Assembly (NCBI RefSeq): GCF_001646665.1
Contig: NZ_LWBU01000280.1
Coordinates: 48,736-112,735, forward strand
Direction of reading: 5' to 3'
DNA: 64,000 nucleotides
From: Streptomyces noursei
GTDB taxonomy: Bacteria; Actinomycetota; Actinomycetes; Streptomycetales; Streptomycetaceae
The position numbers and the translations under genes were made by a program. The notes under the pieces are model-generated. The model did not search any database, was not told where the DNA came from, and was given only the letters and a program-made list of their open reading frames with translations. Shown here one piece after another: positions 52,427 to 60,956 of the stretch; within the stretch, counting starts at the first letter, position 1, and the number at the start of each line of letters is the position of its first letter.

Positions 52427-54171
52427 GCATCCTCAACGAACCTCAGGGTGCCGCCACGGCAGCCGACGGCTCGCGTGAGCCGTACGAGAACGAGCTGCCC
52501 GTCCGGCGCAGGCACCCCGGCGGTGTGGTCGTGAAGTGGCTGACCACCACCGACCACAAGACCATCGGCACGCTTTACCTGGTCACGTCGTTCGTCTTCT
52601 TCTGCATCGGCGGTCTGCTGGCGCTCTTCATGCGCGCCGAGCTGGCCCGTCCGGGTACGCAGATCATGTCGAACGAGCAGTTCAACCAGGCGTTCACGAT
52701 GCACGGCACGATCATGCTGCTGATGTTCGCGACGCCGCTGTTCGCCGGTTTCGCCAACTGGATCATGCCGCTGCAGATCGGCGCGCCCGACGTGGCGTTC
52801 CCGCGGCTGAACATGTTCGCGTACTGGCTGTACCTTTTCGGCTCGCTCATCGCGGTGGCCGGCTTCCTCACCCCGCAGGGTGCGGCCGACTTCGGCTGGT
52901 TCGCCTACACGCCGCTGTCGGACGCGATCCGGTCGCCGGGCGTCGGCGCCGACATGTGGATCATGGGTCTGGCCTTCTCCGGCTTCGGCACGATCCTCGG
53001 CTCGGTCAACTTCATCACCACGATCATCTGCATGCGCGCACCCGGCATGACGATGTTCCGCATGCCGATCTTCACCTGGAACGTGCTGCTGACCGGTGTG
53101 CTGGTCCTGCTCGCCTTCCCGGTCCTCGCCGCCGCGCTCTTCGCGCTGGAGGCCGACCGCAAGTTCGGCGCCCACATCTTCGACCCCGCCAACGGCGGCG
53201 CGTTGCTGTGGCAGCACCTCTTCTGGTTCTTCGGCCACCCAGAGGTGTACATCATCGCCCTGCCGTTCTTCGGCATCGTGTCGGAGATCATCCCGGTCTT
53301 CAGCCGCAAGCCGATGTTCGGTTACATCGGCCTGGTGGCCGCGACCATCGCGATCGCCGGCCTGTCCGTGACGGTGTGGGCGCACCACATGTACGTCACC
53401 GGCGGTGTGCTGCTGCCGTTCTTCTCCTTCATGACCTTCCTGATCGCGGTACCGACCGGTGTGAAGTTCTTCAACTGGATCGGCACCATGTGGAAGGGGT
53501 CGCTGTCCTTCGAGACACCGATGCTCTGGACGATCGGCTTCCTGGTCACCTTCACCTTCGGTGGTCTGACCGGCGTCATCCTGGCTTCCCCCCCGATGGA
53601 CTTCCACGTCTCCGACTCGTACTTCGTCGTCGCGCACTTCCACTACGTCGTCTTCGGCACCGTGGTCTTCGCGATGTTCGCCGGATTCCACTTCTGGTGG
53701 CCGAAGTTCACCGGCAAGATGCTGGACGAGCGCCTGGGCAAGATCACGTTCTGGACGCTGTTCATCGGCTTCCACGGCACGTTCCTGGTGCAGCACTGGC
53801 TCGGCGCCGAGGGCATGCCGCGCCGTTACGCGGACTACCTCGCCGCCGACGGCTTCACCCTGCTGAACACGATCTCCACGATCGCCTCGTTCCTGCTGGG
53901 CATGTCGATCCTGCCGTTCTTCTACAACGTCTGGAAGACCGCCAAGTACGGCAAGAAGGTCGAGGTCGACGACCCGTGGGGCTACGGCCGCTCGCTGGAG
54001 TGGGCGACCTCCTGCCCGCCGCCGCGGCACAACTTCCTCACGCTGCCGCGCATCCGCTCGGAATCCCCGGCCTTCGACCTGCATCACCCTGAGATCGCCG
54101 CCGTCGGCCAGCTCGAGAACCACGGGCAGAAGGACACCGCGCTGTTCGGTGGCAAGGAGGTCGGCAAGTGA
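52423..54171 (+). CDS. ctaD: Cytochrome c oxidase subunit I
   Basis: 582 residues. Twelve membrane segments. Heme a ligand His in FTMHGTIMLL, the CuB/Tyr cross-link motif FWFFGHPEVYI, the two CuB histidines in VWAHHMYV, and heme histidines in VAHFHYVVFG. Carries the proton-pumping oxygen-reduction site of the aa3 oxidase. The GTG at 52423 overlaps the ctaC stop; the C-terminal 60 residues are hydrophilic. Overlaps ctaF by four bases. Confidence 0.98.
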   Translation: MSILNEPQGAATAADGSREPYENELPVRRRHPGGVVVKWLTTTDHKTIGTLYLVTSFVFFCIGGLLALFMRAELARPGTQIMSNEQFNQAFTMHGTIMLLMFATPLFAGFANWIMPLQIGAPDVAFPRLNMFAYWLYLFGSLIAVAGFLTPQGAADFGWFAYTPLSDAIRSPGVGADMWIMGLAFSGFGTILGSVNFITTIICMRAPGMTMFRMPIFTWNVLLTGVLVLLAFPVLAAALFALEADRKFGAHIFDPANGGALLWQHLFWFFGHPEVYIIALPFFGIVSEIIPVFSRKPMFGYIGLVAATIAIAGLSVTVWAHHMYVTGGVLLPFFSFMTFLIAVPTGVKFFNWIGTMWKGSLSFETPMLWTIGFLVTFTFGGLTGVILASPPMDFHVSDSYFVVAHFHYVVFGTVVFAMFAGFHFWWPKFTGKMLDERLGKITFWTLFIGFHGTFLVQHWLGAEGMPRRYADYLAADGFTLLNTISTIASFLLGMSILPFFYNVWKTAKYGKKVEVDDPWGYGRSLEWATSCPPPRHNFLTLPRIRSESPAFDLHHPEIAAVGQLENHGQKDTALFGGKEVGK

Positions 54172-54566
54172 AGATCCAGGGCAAGATGTTCATCTGGCTG
54201 AGCATCTTCATCCTCGCCATGGCGATCCTCTATGGCGTGTGGTCGAAGGAGCCGGCCGGTACGACGGCGCTCTTCCTGGCCTTCGGCCTGTCGATCATGA
54301 TCGGCTACTACCTGGCCTTCACGGCCCGGCGAGTGGACGCCATGGCGCAGGACGACAAGGAGGCGGACGTCGCGGACGAGGCCGGTGAGGTCGGCTTCTT
54401 CTCGCCGCACAGCTGGCAGCCGCTCTCCCTGGCGATCGGTGGTGCCTTCGCCTTCCTGGCCGTCGCGCTCGGCTGGTGGCTCCTGTACTTCTCCCTGCCG
54501 CTGATCCTGATCGGCGTCTGGGGATGGGTCTTCGAGTACTACCGGGGCGAGAACCAGAACCAGTAG
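54168..54566 (+). CDS. ctaF: Cytochrome c oxidase subunit IV (actinobacterial type)
   Basis: 132 residues. About four membrane segments in two pairs (6-25, 33-50, then 85-105 and 108-125) separated by an acidic loop (DDKEADVADEAGEVGFF). Matches the actinobacteria-specific CtaF subunit that completes the aa3 oxidase. GTG start overlapping the ctaD stop, followed by a strong terminator. Confidence 0.96.
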   Translation: MKIQGKMFIWLSIFILAMAILYGVWSKEPAGTTALFLAFGLSIMIGYYLAFTARRVDAMAQDDKEADVADEAGEVGFFSPHSWQPLSLAIGGAFAFLAVALGWWLLYFSLPLILIGVWGWVFEYYRGENQNQ

Positions 54567-54597
54567 GACCGGGCGGCCCGCGGGCCGCGCCCGGCAA

Positions 54598-54635
54598 GGG
54601 GCCCGGTGACCTCCGTACGGAGGTCACCGGGCCCC
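54598..54635 (+). terminator. ctaCDF terminator
   Basis: Perfect palindrome with 19-base arms (GGGGCCCGGTGACCTCCGT and complement, no loop bases beyond the centre) followed by TCTTT, 31 bases after the ctaF stop. Confidence 0.92.
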
Positions 54636-54703
54636 TCTTTCGAAGTCATCCTTTTGGAGTCATCCGGCGTGCCGCTGCCATCACACCTTCCTACGGTGTG
54701 GTT

Positions 54704-55945
54704 ATGAGCAACACGCCCCGCATGCGCATCGCCACAAGCTGCACCCTGCTGGTCGCCGCCGTCGGCGCGAGTGCGACCGCGTGCGGTGGTCCGGACGGCC
54801 ACCCCCTGTCCACCAAGCCGTACGACGCGGCCCGCCAGGTCGCGTTCAACGCCCCGTCCGGCACCGCCAAGGCGGCCCTCGACAAGCCGCTCGAAGTCAC
54901 CGCCAAGGGCAAGGACGGCCGCATCACGGACGTCACGGCCGTCGACACGGCCGGGCACTACCTCGCGGGCGAACTGTCCGCCGACGGCAGCCGCTGGCGC
55001 TCCACGGCCCCTCTGGTGGCCGGGACCCGCTACACCGTCAGGGTCGCCACGGAGGACCGCAAGGGCGCTCCCGGCGCCCGTACGCTCACCTTCGAGACCG
55101 CCCGGGCGAAGAAGGTGCTGAACGTCGCATTCGGCCCGGAGGCGGGCAAGTACGGCGTCGGACAGCCCATCACGGCGGAGCTCAGCGCCCCGGTCACCAC
55201 CAAGGAGGGCCGGGCCGCCGTCGAGCGCTCCCTGAAGGTGCGCTCCACGCCCGCGGTGACGGGCGCCTGGTACTGGGTCGACGACAAGAAGCTGCACTAT
55301 CGCCCGAAGGAGTACTGGCCCGTCGGCGCGTCCGTCACCGTCACGGGCAATCTCGCGGGCGTGAGGGTCGCGGGCGACCTCTACGGCGGCTCGGCCAAGT
55401 CCCTGAACCTCAGCATCGGCGACCGCGTCGAGGCCATCACGGACGCCGGCAGCCACCGGATGACGGTCAAGCGGAACGGAAAGGTGATCAACACCATTCC
55501 GGTGACCACCGGGAAACCGGGCTTCTCCACCCGTAACGGGATCAAAGTGGTGCTGGGCAAGGAGTACTTCGTCCGGATGCGCAGCACCACCGTCGGCATC
55601 GCGGCGGGCAGCAGCGAGTCGTACGACCTGCCGGTGTACTACGCCACCCGGGTGACGTGGAGCGGCGAGTACGTCCACGCCGCCCCCTGGTCCGTCGGGT
55701 CGCAGGGGTCCGCCAACGTCAGCCACGGCTGCACCGGCATGTCCACCAGCAACGCCGCCTGGTTCTACGAGAACGTCCGCCCGGGCGACCTGGTCCACGT
55801 CATCAACAGCGAGGGCAAGGAGATGGACCACTTCGGCAACGGCTTCGGCGACTGGAACCTGCCCTGGGACAAGTGGCAGGCGGGCAGCGCCGCCCGCGCC
55901 GACGCCCCCCGCACCGAGCAGATGAGGCTCCGGCCGGCCTTCTAG
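54704..55945 (+). CDS. L,D-transpeptidase (YkuD) lipoprotein
   Basis: 413 residues. Lipobox-like ATAC (Cys27) after a hydrophobic stretch, two Ig-like domains (about 45-130 and 135-245) and a YkuD catalytic domain (about 255-385) with the active Cys in NVSHGCTGMS and the upstream His in EYVHAAPW. Makes or edits 3-3 cross-links in peptidoglycan, or attaches proteins. TACGGT lies 6 bases before the ATG, suggesting a leaderless transcript separate from ctaCDF. Its place within the respiratory block is conserved-looking but the functional link is unknown. Confidence 0.94.
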   Translation: MSNTPRMRIATSCTLLVAAVGASATACGGPDGHPLSTKPYDAARQVAFNAPSGTAKAALDKPLEVTAKGKDGRITDVTAVDTAGHYLAGELSADGSRWRSTAPLVAGTRYTVRVATEDRKGAPGARTLTFETARAKKVLNVAFGPEAGKYGVGQPITAELSAPVTTKEGRAAVERSLKVRSTPAVTGAWYWVDDKKLHYRPKEYWPVGASVTVTGNLAGVRVAGDLYGGSAKSLNLSIGDRVEAITDAGSHRMTVKRNGKVINTIPVTTGKPGFSTRNGIKVVLGKEYFVRMRSTTVGIAAGSSESYDLPVYYATRVTWSGEYVHAAPWSVGSQGSANVSHGCTGMSTSNAAWFYENVRPGDLVHVINSEGKEMDHFGNGFGDWNLPWDKWQAGSAARADAPRTEQMRLRPAF

Positions 55946-55961
55946 GGCCCGGTTCCGCCTG

Positions 55962-55989
55962 CCGCCTCCGGGCCGTGCCCCGGAGGCGG
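55962..55989. terminator. Bidirectional terminator
   Basis: CCGCCTCCGGG and complement around a 6-base loop, between the convergent transpeptidase and receiver-like genes. Confidence 0.8.
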
Positions 55990-56015
55990 ACCGGGCCGCC
56001 TCGGGCCGCCGAGAG

Positions 56016-56417
56016 CTACGCCTCCACGGCCAGCCGGCTGCGCAGCAGGCCCGCCAGGGCGTCCGCGAACTCCACCGGGTCGACCGGGAGGGTCACCGCG
56101 GCGTCCGCGCGGCTCCAGGTGGCCAGCCAGGCGTCCTGGGGGCGCCCGATGAGCACCAGCACGGGCGGGCAGCGGAAGACCTCGTCCTTGATCTGCCGGC
56201 ACACGCCCATGCCGCCCGCCGGCACCGCCTCGCCGTCCAGGACGCAGACGTCCACACCGCCCAGTTCCAGCCGCTCCAGCACGGCCGGGAGCGTCGCGCA
56301 CTCGACGTACTCGACCGGCGGAACGTCGGACGCGGGCCTGCGCCCGGCCGCCAGCCGCACCTGCTCGCGGGTGTTGGCGTCGTCGCTGTAGACCAGGACG
56401 GTGGCGCTCGACTGCAT
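56016..56417 (-). CDS. Receiver-domain protein, degenerate
   Basis: 133 residues, a stand-alone receiver-like fold without output domain. The acidic pair Asp12-Asp13 (VLVYSDDAN) and the candidate phospho-acceptor Asp61 (VCVLDGEAV) are present, but the conserved switch Lys before Pro is Leu110 (VTLPVDPVEF), and the Thr/Ser strand reads VLVLIGRP. It may be a non-phosphorylated adaptor. ATG with GGAGGA upstream. It is divergent from ctaE, in the middle of the respiratory block. Target unknown. Confidence 0.85.
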   Translation of the reverse strand: MQSSATVLVYSDDANTREQVRLAAGRRPASDVPPVEYVECATLPAVLERLELGGVDVCVLDGEAVPAGGMGVCRQIKDEVFRCPPVLVLIGRPQDAWLATWSRADAAVTLPVDPVEFADALAGLLRSRLAVEA

Positions 56418-56604
56418 TGTTCCTCCGAGTACGTCGGCGGCATGGGGCAGGAAGGCAGGTACCGATGCGCCGGATGCTACTCCTCCCCACCGCCCCTCCA
56501 CACCGGTTCGGACACCCCTTCGAGCCCCTTCCGATGGGCCGTTCGGGCTGGACGGAACCCACCAACACACCGAACGGCACCCCCCGGAGTGAGGGCGGGA
56601 TAAG

Positions 56605-56625
56605 CGACCGACATAATGTCGGTCG
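56605..56625 (+). promoter_or_regulatory. Palindrome covering the ctaE start codon
   Basis: Ten-base arms CGACCGACAT and ATGTCGGTCG around a single A; the ATG of ctaE is the first triplet of the right arm. It could be a DNA operator or an mRNA hairpin hiding the start codon. Purine-rich GAGGGCGGGA lies about 16 bases upstream, too far for a normal ribosome site. Confidence 0.6.
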
Positions 56626-57236
56626 TGGCGACAGCAACGACAGTAGAAACCGGGCACGCGCACCCGTCGGTCAATCGGCCGAACCTCACCAGCGTCGGAA
56701 CCATCATCTGGCTGAGTTCCGAGCTGATGTTCTTCGCGGCCCTCTTCGCGATGTACTTCACCCTGCGATCGGTGACGGGTGCCGAGTTCTGGGCAGAGAA
56801 AGCCGACACGCTGAACTTCCCGTTCTCGGCTACCAACACCACGATCCTGGTGCTCTCCTCGCTCACCTGCCAGCTCGGCGTGTTCGCCGCCGAGCGGGGT
56901 GACGTGAAGAAGCTCCGCACGTGGTTCGTGATCACGTTCGTGATGGGTGCGATCTTCATCGGAGGCCAGGTCTTCGAGTACACCGAGCTGGTGAAGCACG
57001 AGGGCCTCTCGCTCTCGTCGGACCCGTACGGCTCCGTGTTCTACCTGACCACCGGCTTCCACGGCCTGCACGTGACGGGCGGTCTCATCGCCTTCCTGCT
57101 GGTCCTCGGCCGTACCTACGCGGCCAAGAGATTCACTCACGAGCAGGCAACCGCCGCCATCGTCGTGTCCTACTACTGGCACTTCGTCGATGTCGTCTGG
57201 ATCGGCCTCTTCGCCACGATCTACATGATCAAGTAG
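56616..57236 (+). CDS. ctaE: Cytochrome c oxidase subunit III
   Basis: 206 residues. Five membrane segments. SVGTIIWLSSELMFFAALFAMYFTLR, SLTCQLGVFAAERGD, TTGFHGLHVTGGLIAFL and SYYWHFVDVVWIGLFATIY are the conserved COX3 helices, including the Glu of the ELMFF helix. Separated from ctaCDF by the transpeptidase and receiver-like genes, and 74 bases ahead of qcrC, with which it is probably cotranscribed. The start codon lies within a 21-base palindrome. Confidence 0.97.
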   Translation: MSVVATATTVETGHAHPSVNRPNLTSVGTIIWLSSELMFFAALFAMYFTLRSVTGAEFWAEKADTLNFPFSATNTTILVLSSLTCQLGVFAAERGDVKKLRTWFVITFVMGAIFIGGQVFEYTELVKHEGLSLSSDPYGSVFYLTTGFHGLHVTGGLIAFLLVLGRTYAAKRFTHEQATAAIVVSYYWHFVDVVWIGLFATIYMIK

Positions 57237-57310
57237 TCGGGCCGTACCTCAGGTACACCCGACACATCCAGCAAGCACCGACGCAGAAGATCCTGACACC
57301 GGGGTAATCC

Positions 57311-58120
57311 GTGAAAAAGCTCTCCGCACGACGACGCCATCCGCTGGCGGCGGTCGTCGTCCTACTCCTCGCGCTGGCGGCCACTGGGGGGCTGTACGCC
57401 GCGTTCGCGCCCGCGGGCAAGGCGCAGGCAGACGAAACCGCCCAGTCCCTCGCCATCGAGGAGGGCAAGAAGCTCTACACCGTCGGCTGCGCCAGCTGCC
57501 ACGGAACCGGCGGTCAGGGAACCACTGACGGCCCGAGCCTGGTCGGCGTCGGCTCCGCAGCCGTGGACTTCCAGGTCGGCACCGGCCGCATGCCGGCGCA
57601 GCAGCCCGGCGCCCAGGTGCCGAAGAAGAAGAACATCTACTCGCAGGCCGAGATCGACCAGCTGGCCGCGTACATCGCGTCGCTCGGCGCCGGTCCGATC
57701 ACGCCGACCGAGAAGCAGTACAGCCCGGAGGGCGCGGACATCGCCAAGGGTGGCGACCTGTTCCGCACCAACTGCGCCCAGTGCCACAACTTCACCGGCG
57801 AGGGCGGTGCCCTGACGCACGGCAAGTACGCCCCCAGCCTCGAAGGCGTGAGCGAGAAGCACATCTACGAGGCCATGCAGACCGGCCCGCAGAACATGCC
57901 GTCCTTCCCCGACACCACGCTGCCGGAGAAGGAGAAGAAGGACATCATCGCGTACATCAAGACCGTGAACGGTGACGAGACCGCCACCCCCGGCGGCTTC
58001 GCGCTGGGCGGTCTGGGCCCGGTCAGCGAGGGCCTGTTCGGATGGATCTTCGGTCTGGGTTCCCTGATCGCTGTCGCCGTCTGGGTCGCGGCCCACACCG
58101 CTAAGGCCAAGAAGTCATGA
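57311..58120 (+). CDS. qcrC: Diheme cytochrome c subunit of the bc1 complex
   Basis: 269 residues. N-terminal signal anchor, two cytochrome c domains with CASCH (about 60-64) and CAQCH (about 156-160), Met ligands such as GRMPAQ and QNMPSFP, and a C-terminal membrane anchor (GLFGWIFGLGSLIAVAVWVAA). The diheme subunit transfers electrons directly to CtaC in the bcc-aa3 supercomplex, which lacks soluble cytochrome c. GTG start; overlaps qcrA by four bases. Confidence 0.98.
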   Translation: MKKLSARRRHPLAAVVVLLLALAATGGLYAAFAPAGKAQADETAQSLAIEEGKKLYTVGCASCHGTGGQGTTDGPSLVGVGSAAVDFQVGTGRMPAQQPGAQVPKKKNIYSQAEIDQLAAYIASLGAGPITPTEKQYSPEGADIAKGGDLFRTNCAQCHNFTGEGGALTHGKYAPSLEGVSEKHIYEAMQTGPQNMPSFPDTTLPEKEKKDIIAYIKTVNGDETATPGGFALGGLGPVSEGLFGWIFGLGSLIAVAVWVAAHTAKAKKS

Positions 58121-59166
58121 GTAGCCAAGAGATTTCAGAAGCAGACCTGCCGCACGAGCAGGCCACCACGCACGGCACGGCGGTGGCGGAGCACCCGTTC
58201 GCCGACCCGGGGCTGCCGCCCCACAAGCCGCGCATCCAGGACATCGACGAGCGGGCCGCCAAGCGCTCCGAGCGCACGGTCGCCCTGCTGTTCACGCTGT
58301 CGATGCTGGCCACGATCGGCTTCATCGCCTCCTTCGTGATCTTCCCGGTCGACAAGATCGTCTACGTCTGGCCGCTGGGTCACGTCAGCGCGACCAACCT
58401 GTCGCTGGGTCTGACGCTGGGCCTCGCGCTCTTCTGCATCGGCGCGGGCGCGGTCCACTGGGCCCGCACCCTGATGTCCGACGAGGAGATGGCCGACGAC
58501 CGGCACGCCATCGAGGCGACGCCCGAGGTCAAGGCCAAGGTCATGGCGGACTTCGCGGACGGCGCGCGCGAGTCGGCCATCGGCCGCCGCCCGCTGATCC
58601 GCAACACCATGTTCGGCGCGCTGGCCATGGTGCCGCTCTCCGGCGTGGTGCTCCTGCGCGAGCTGGGCCCGCTGCCCGAGAAGAAGCTCTTCCACACCGG
58701 GTGGAGCGAGGGCAAGCAGCTCATCAACATGAACACCAATGAGCCGCTGCGTCCCGAGGACGTCGCGGTGGGCTCGCTCACCTTCGCCAAGCCCGAGGGC
58801 CTGGAGGAGTCCGACCACGACTTCAACAACAAGATCGCCAAGGACGCCTTGATGATCGTCCGGATCCAGCCGGAGGACATCAAGGACAAGCGCGAGCTGG
58901 AGTGGTCGCACGAGGGCATCGTCGCCTTCTCGAAGATCTGCACCCACGTGGGCTGCCCGATCTCCCTGTACGAGCAGCAGACCCACCACGTCCTCTGCCC
59001 GTGCCACCAGTCCACCTTCGACCTCTCCGACGGCGCCCGCGTCATCTTCGGCCCGGCCGGGCACGCCCTCCCGCAGCTGCGGATCGGCGTAGACGACGAG
59101 GGCTTCCTCCAAGCGCTCGGCGACTTCTCCGAGCCCGTCGGCCCTGCATTCTGGGAGCGCGGATGA
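58117..59166 (+). CDS. qcrA: Rieske iron-sulfur subunit of the bc1 complex
   Basis: 349 residues. An extended N-terminal region with three membrane segments (about 53-73, 90-110, 165-185), as in actinobacterial QcrA, and a C-terminal Rieske domain with CTHVGC and CPCHQS cluster ligands. ATG overlaps the qcrC stop (ATGA) and its stop overlaps the qcrB ATG, so the three are translationally coupled. Confidence 0.98.
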   Translation: MSSQEISEADLPHEQATTHGTAVAEHPFADPGLPPHKPRIQDIDERAAKRSERTVALLFTLSMLATIGFIASFVIFPVDKIVYVWPLGHVSATNLSLGLTLGLALFCIGAGAVHWARTLMSDEEMADDRHAIEATPEVKAKVMADFADGARESAIGRRPLIRNTMFGALAMVPLSGVVLLRELGPLPEKKLFHTGWSEGKQLINMNTNEPLRPEDVAVGSLTFAKPEGLEESDHDFNNKIAKDALMIVRIQPEDIKDKRELEWSHEGIVAFSKICTHVGCPISLYEQQTHHVLCPCHQSTFDLSDGARVIFGPAGHALPQLRIGVDDEGFLQALGDFSEPVGPAFWERG

Positions 59167-60794
59167 GCACCACGACCGCAAGCGACGCCAAGCGCAAGGC
59201 GCCCGCCGGCGAGCGGGTCGCCGACTGGGCCGACGGCCGGCTGGGGATCTACGGCCTCGCCAAGGCCAACATGCGCAAGATCTTCCCGGACCACTGGTCC
59301 TTCATGCTGGGTGAGATCTGCCTCTACAGCTTCCTGATCATCATCCTCACGGGTGTGTATCTGACGCTGTTCTTCCACCCGAGCATGAACGAGATCGAGT
59401 ACCACGGCTCGTACGTGCCGATGCAGGGCATCCGCATGACCGAGGCGTACGCCTCGACCCTGGACATCAGCTTCGACGTCCGCGGTGGCCTGCTCATCCG
59501 GCAGATCCACCACTGGGCCGCGGTGGTCTTCCTCGCGGGCATGTTCGTGCACATGATGCGCGTCTTCTTCACCGGCGCGTTCCGCAAGCCGCGTGAGATC
59601 AACTGGCTGTTCGGCTTCCTGCTGTTCGTCCTCGGCATGTTCACCGGCTTCACCGGTTACTCGCTCCCGGACGACCTGCTCTCCGGCACCGGTGTCCGCT
59701 TCACCCAGGGCGCGATCCTGTCCATGCCGATCGTCGGCACGTACATCTCGATGTTCCTGTTCGGCGGGGAGTTCCCGGGCCACGACATCATCGCCCGGTT
59801 CTACTCGATCCACATCCTGCTGCTGCCGGGCATCATGCTCGGCCTCGTGGTGGCGCACCTGATCCTGGTCTTCTACCACAAGCACACGCAGTTCCCCGGC
59901 CCCGGCCGGACGAACAAGAACGTCGTCGGCATGCCGCTGCTGCCGGTGTACATGGCGAAGGCCGGAGGCTTCTTCTTCCTGGTCTTCGGTGTGATCGCGA
60001 TCATCTCCGCGCTGTTCACGATCAACCCGATCTGGGCCCTCGGCCCGTACCGCCCGGACCAGGTGTCCACCGGCGCCCAGCCCGACTGGTACATGGGCTT
60101 CGCCGAGGGTCTGGTCCGTGTCATGCCGGGCTGGGAGATCAACCTGTGGGGCCACACGCTCGTCCTGGGCGTGCTCATCCCGCTGGTCGTCTTCGGCATC
60201 ATGCTGGCCGCGATCGCGCTCTACCCGTTCATCGAGTCGTGGATCACCGGCGACAAGCGCGAACACCACCTGCTGGACCGGCCGCGCAACGCGCCGACCC
60301 GGACCGCGCTGGGTGTCGCCTGGGTCACCGGCTACATGGTCATGCTGATCGGTGGTGGCAACGACATCTTCGCCACCCACTTCCACCTGTCGATCAACTC
60401 GATCACCTGGTTCGTCCGGATCTTCTTCTTCCTCGGACCGGTCATCGCGTTCATCGTCACCAAGCGGATCTGCATGGGCCTCCAGCGCCGCGACAAGGAC
60501 AAGGTGCTGCACGGACGCGAGTCCGGCATCATCAAGCGCCTGCCGCACGGTGAGTTCGTCGAGATCCACGAGCCCCTCAGCCAGGCCCAGCTGCACGCGC
60601 TCACCGCGCACGAGCAGTACGCGCCGGCCGAGATCGGCCCGACGGTCGACGAGAACGGCGTGGAGCGCAAGCCGACCCGTACGGAGAAGCTCCGGGCGAA
60701 GCTCAGCAAGGGCTACTACGGCGAGGGGAACCAGGTTCCCAAGGCCACCGCCGAGGAGTACAAGGAGATCACCAGCGGCCACGGCCACCACTGA
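59163..60794 (+). CDS. qcrB: Cytochrome b subunit of the bc1 complex
   Basis: 543 residues. Heme b histidines in IRQIHHWAAVVFL and SIHILLLPGIMLGLVVAHLIL, the quinol-site GFTGYSLPDDLLSG and the PDWYMGF counterpart of PEWY in the C-terminal half, as usual for actinobacteria. A hydrophilic C-terminal extension of about 120 residues (from about 425) is typical of the group. Followed by a strong terminator. This is the target family of the antitubercular Q203-type inhibitors. Confidence 0.98.
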   Translation: MSTTTASDAKRKAPAGERVADWADGRLGIYGLAKANMRKIFPDHWSFMLGEICLYSFLIIILTGVYLTLFFHPSMNEIEYHGSYVPMQGIRMTEAYASTLDISFDVRGGLLIRQIHHWAAVVFLAGMFVHMMRVFFTGAFRKPREINWLFGFLLFVLGMFTGFTGYSLPDDLLSGTGVRFTQGAILSMPIVGTYISMFLFGGEFPGHDIIARFYSIHILLLPGIMLGLVVAHLILVFYHKHTQFPGPGRTNKNVVGMPLLPVYMAKAGGFFFLVFGVIAIISALFTINPIWALGPYRPDQVSTGAQPDWYMGFAEGLVRVMPGWEINLWGHTLVLGVLIPLVVFGIMLAAIALYPFIESWITGDKREHHLLDRPRNAPTRTALGVAWVTGYMVMLIGGGNDIFATHFHLSINSITWFVRIFFFLGPVIAFIVTKRICMGLQRRDKDKVLHGRESGIIKRLPHGEFVEIHEPLSQAQLHALTAHEQYAPAEIGPTVDENGVERKPTRTEKLRAKLSKGYYGEGNQVPKATAEEYKEITSGHGHH

Positions 60795-60842
60795 TCACCC
60801 GCCCCCGGGGTGTACCCCGGGGGACCCGAGGTCGCCACACCA

Positions 60843-60879
60843 CGAAGAGCCCCGTCCACTCGATGGACGGGGCTCTTCG
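60843..60879 (+). terminator. qcrCAB terminator
   Basis: 16-base arms CGAAGAGCCCCGTCCA and complement around CTCGA, 48 bases past qcrB. Confidence 0.92.
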
Positions 60880-60956
60880 CGGTGCCCGGGGGTCGATAAG
60901 GTGGTGGTGATCCCCGTACGCCCCGTACGGACGTCACGACGACACCAGGAGCGGCC

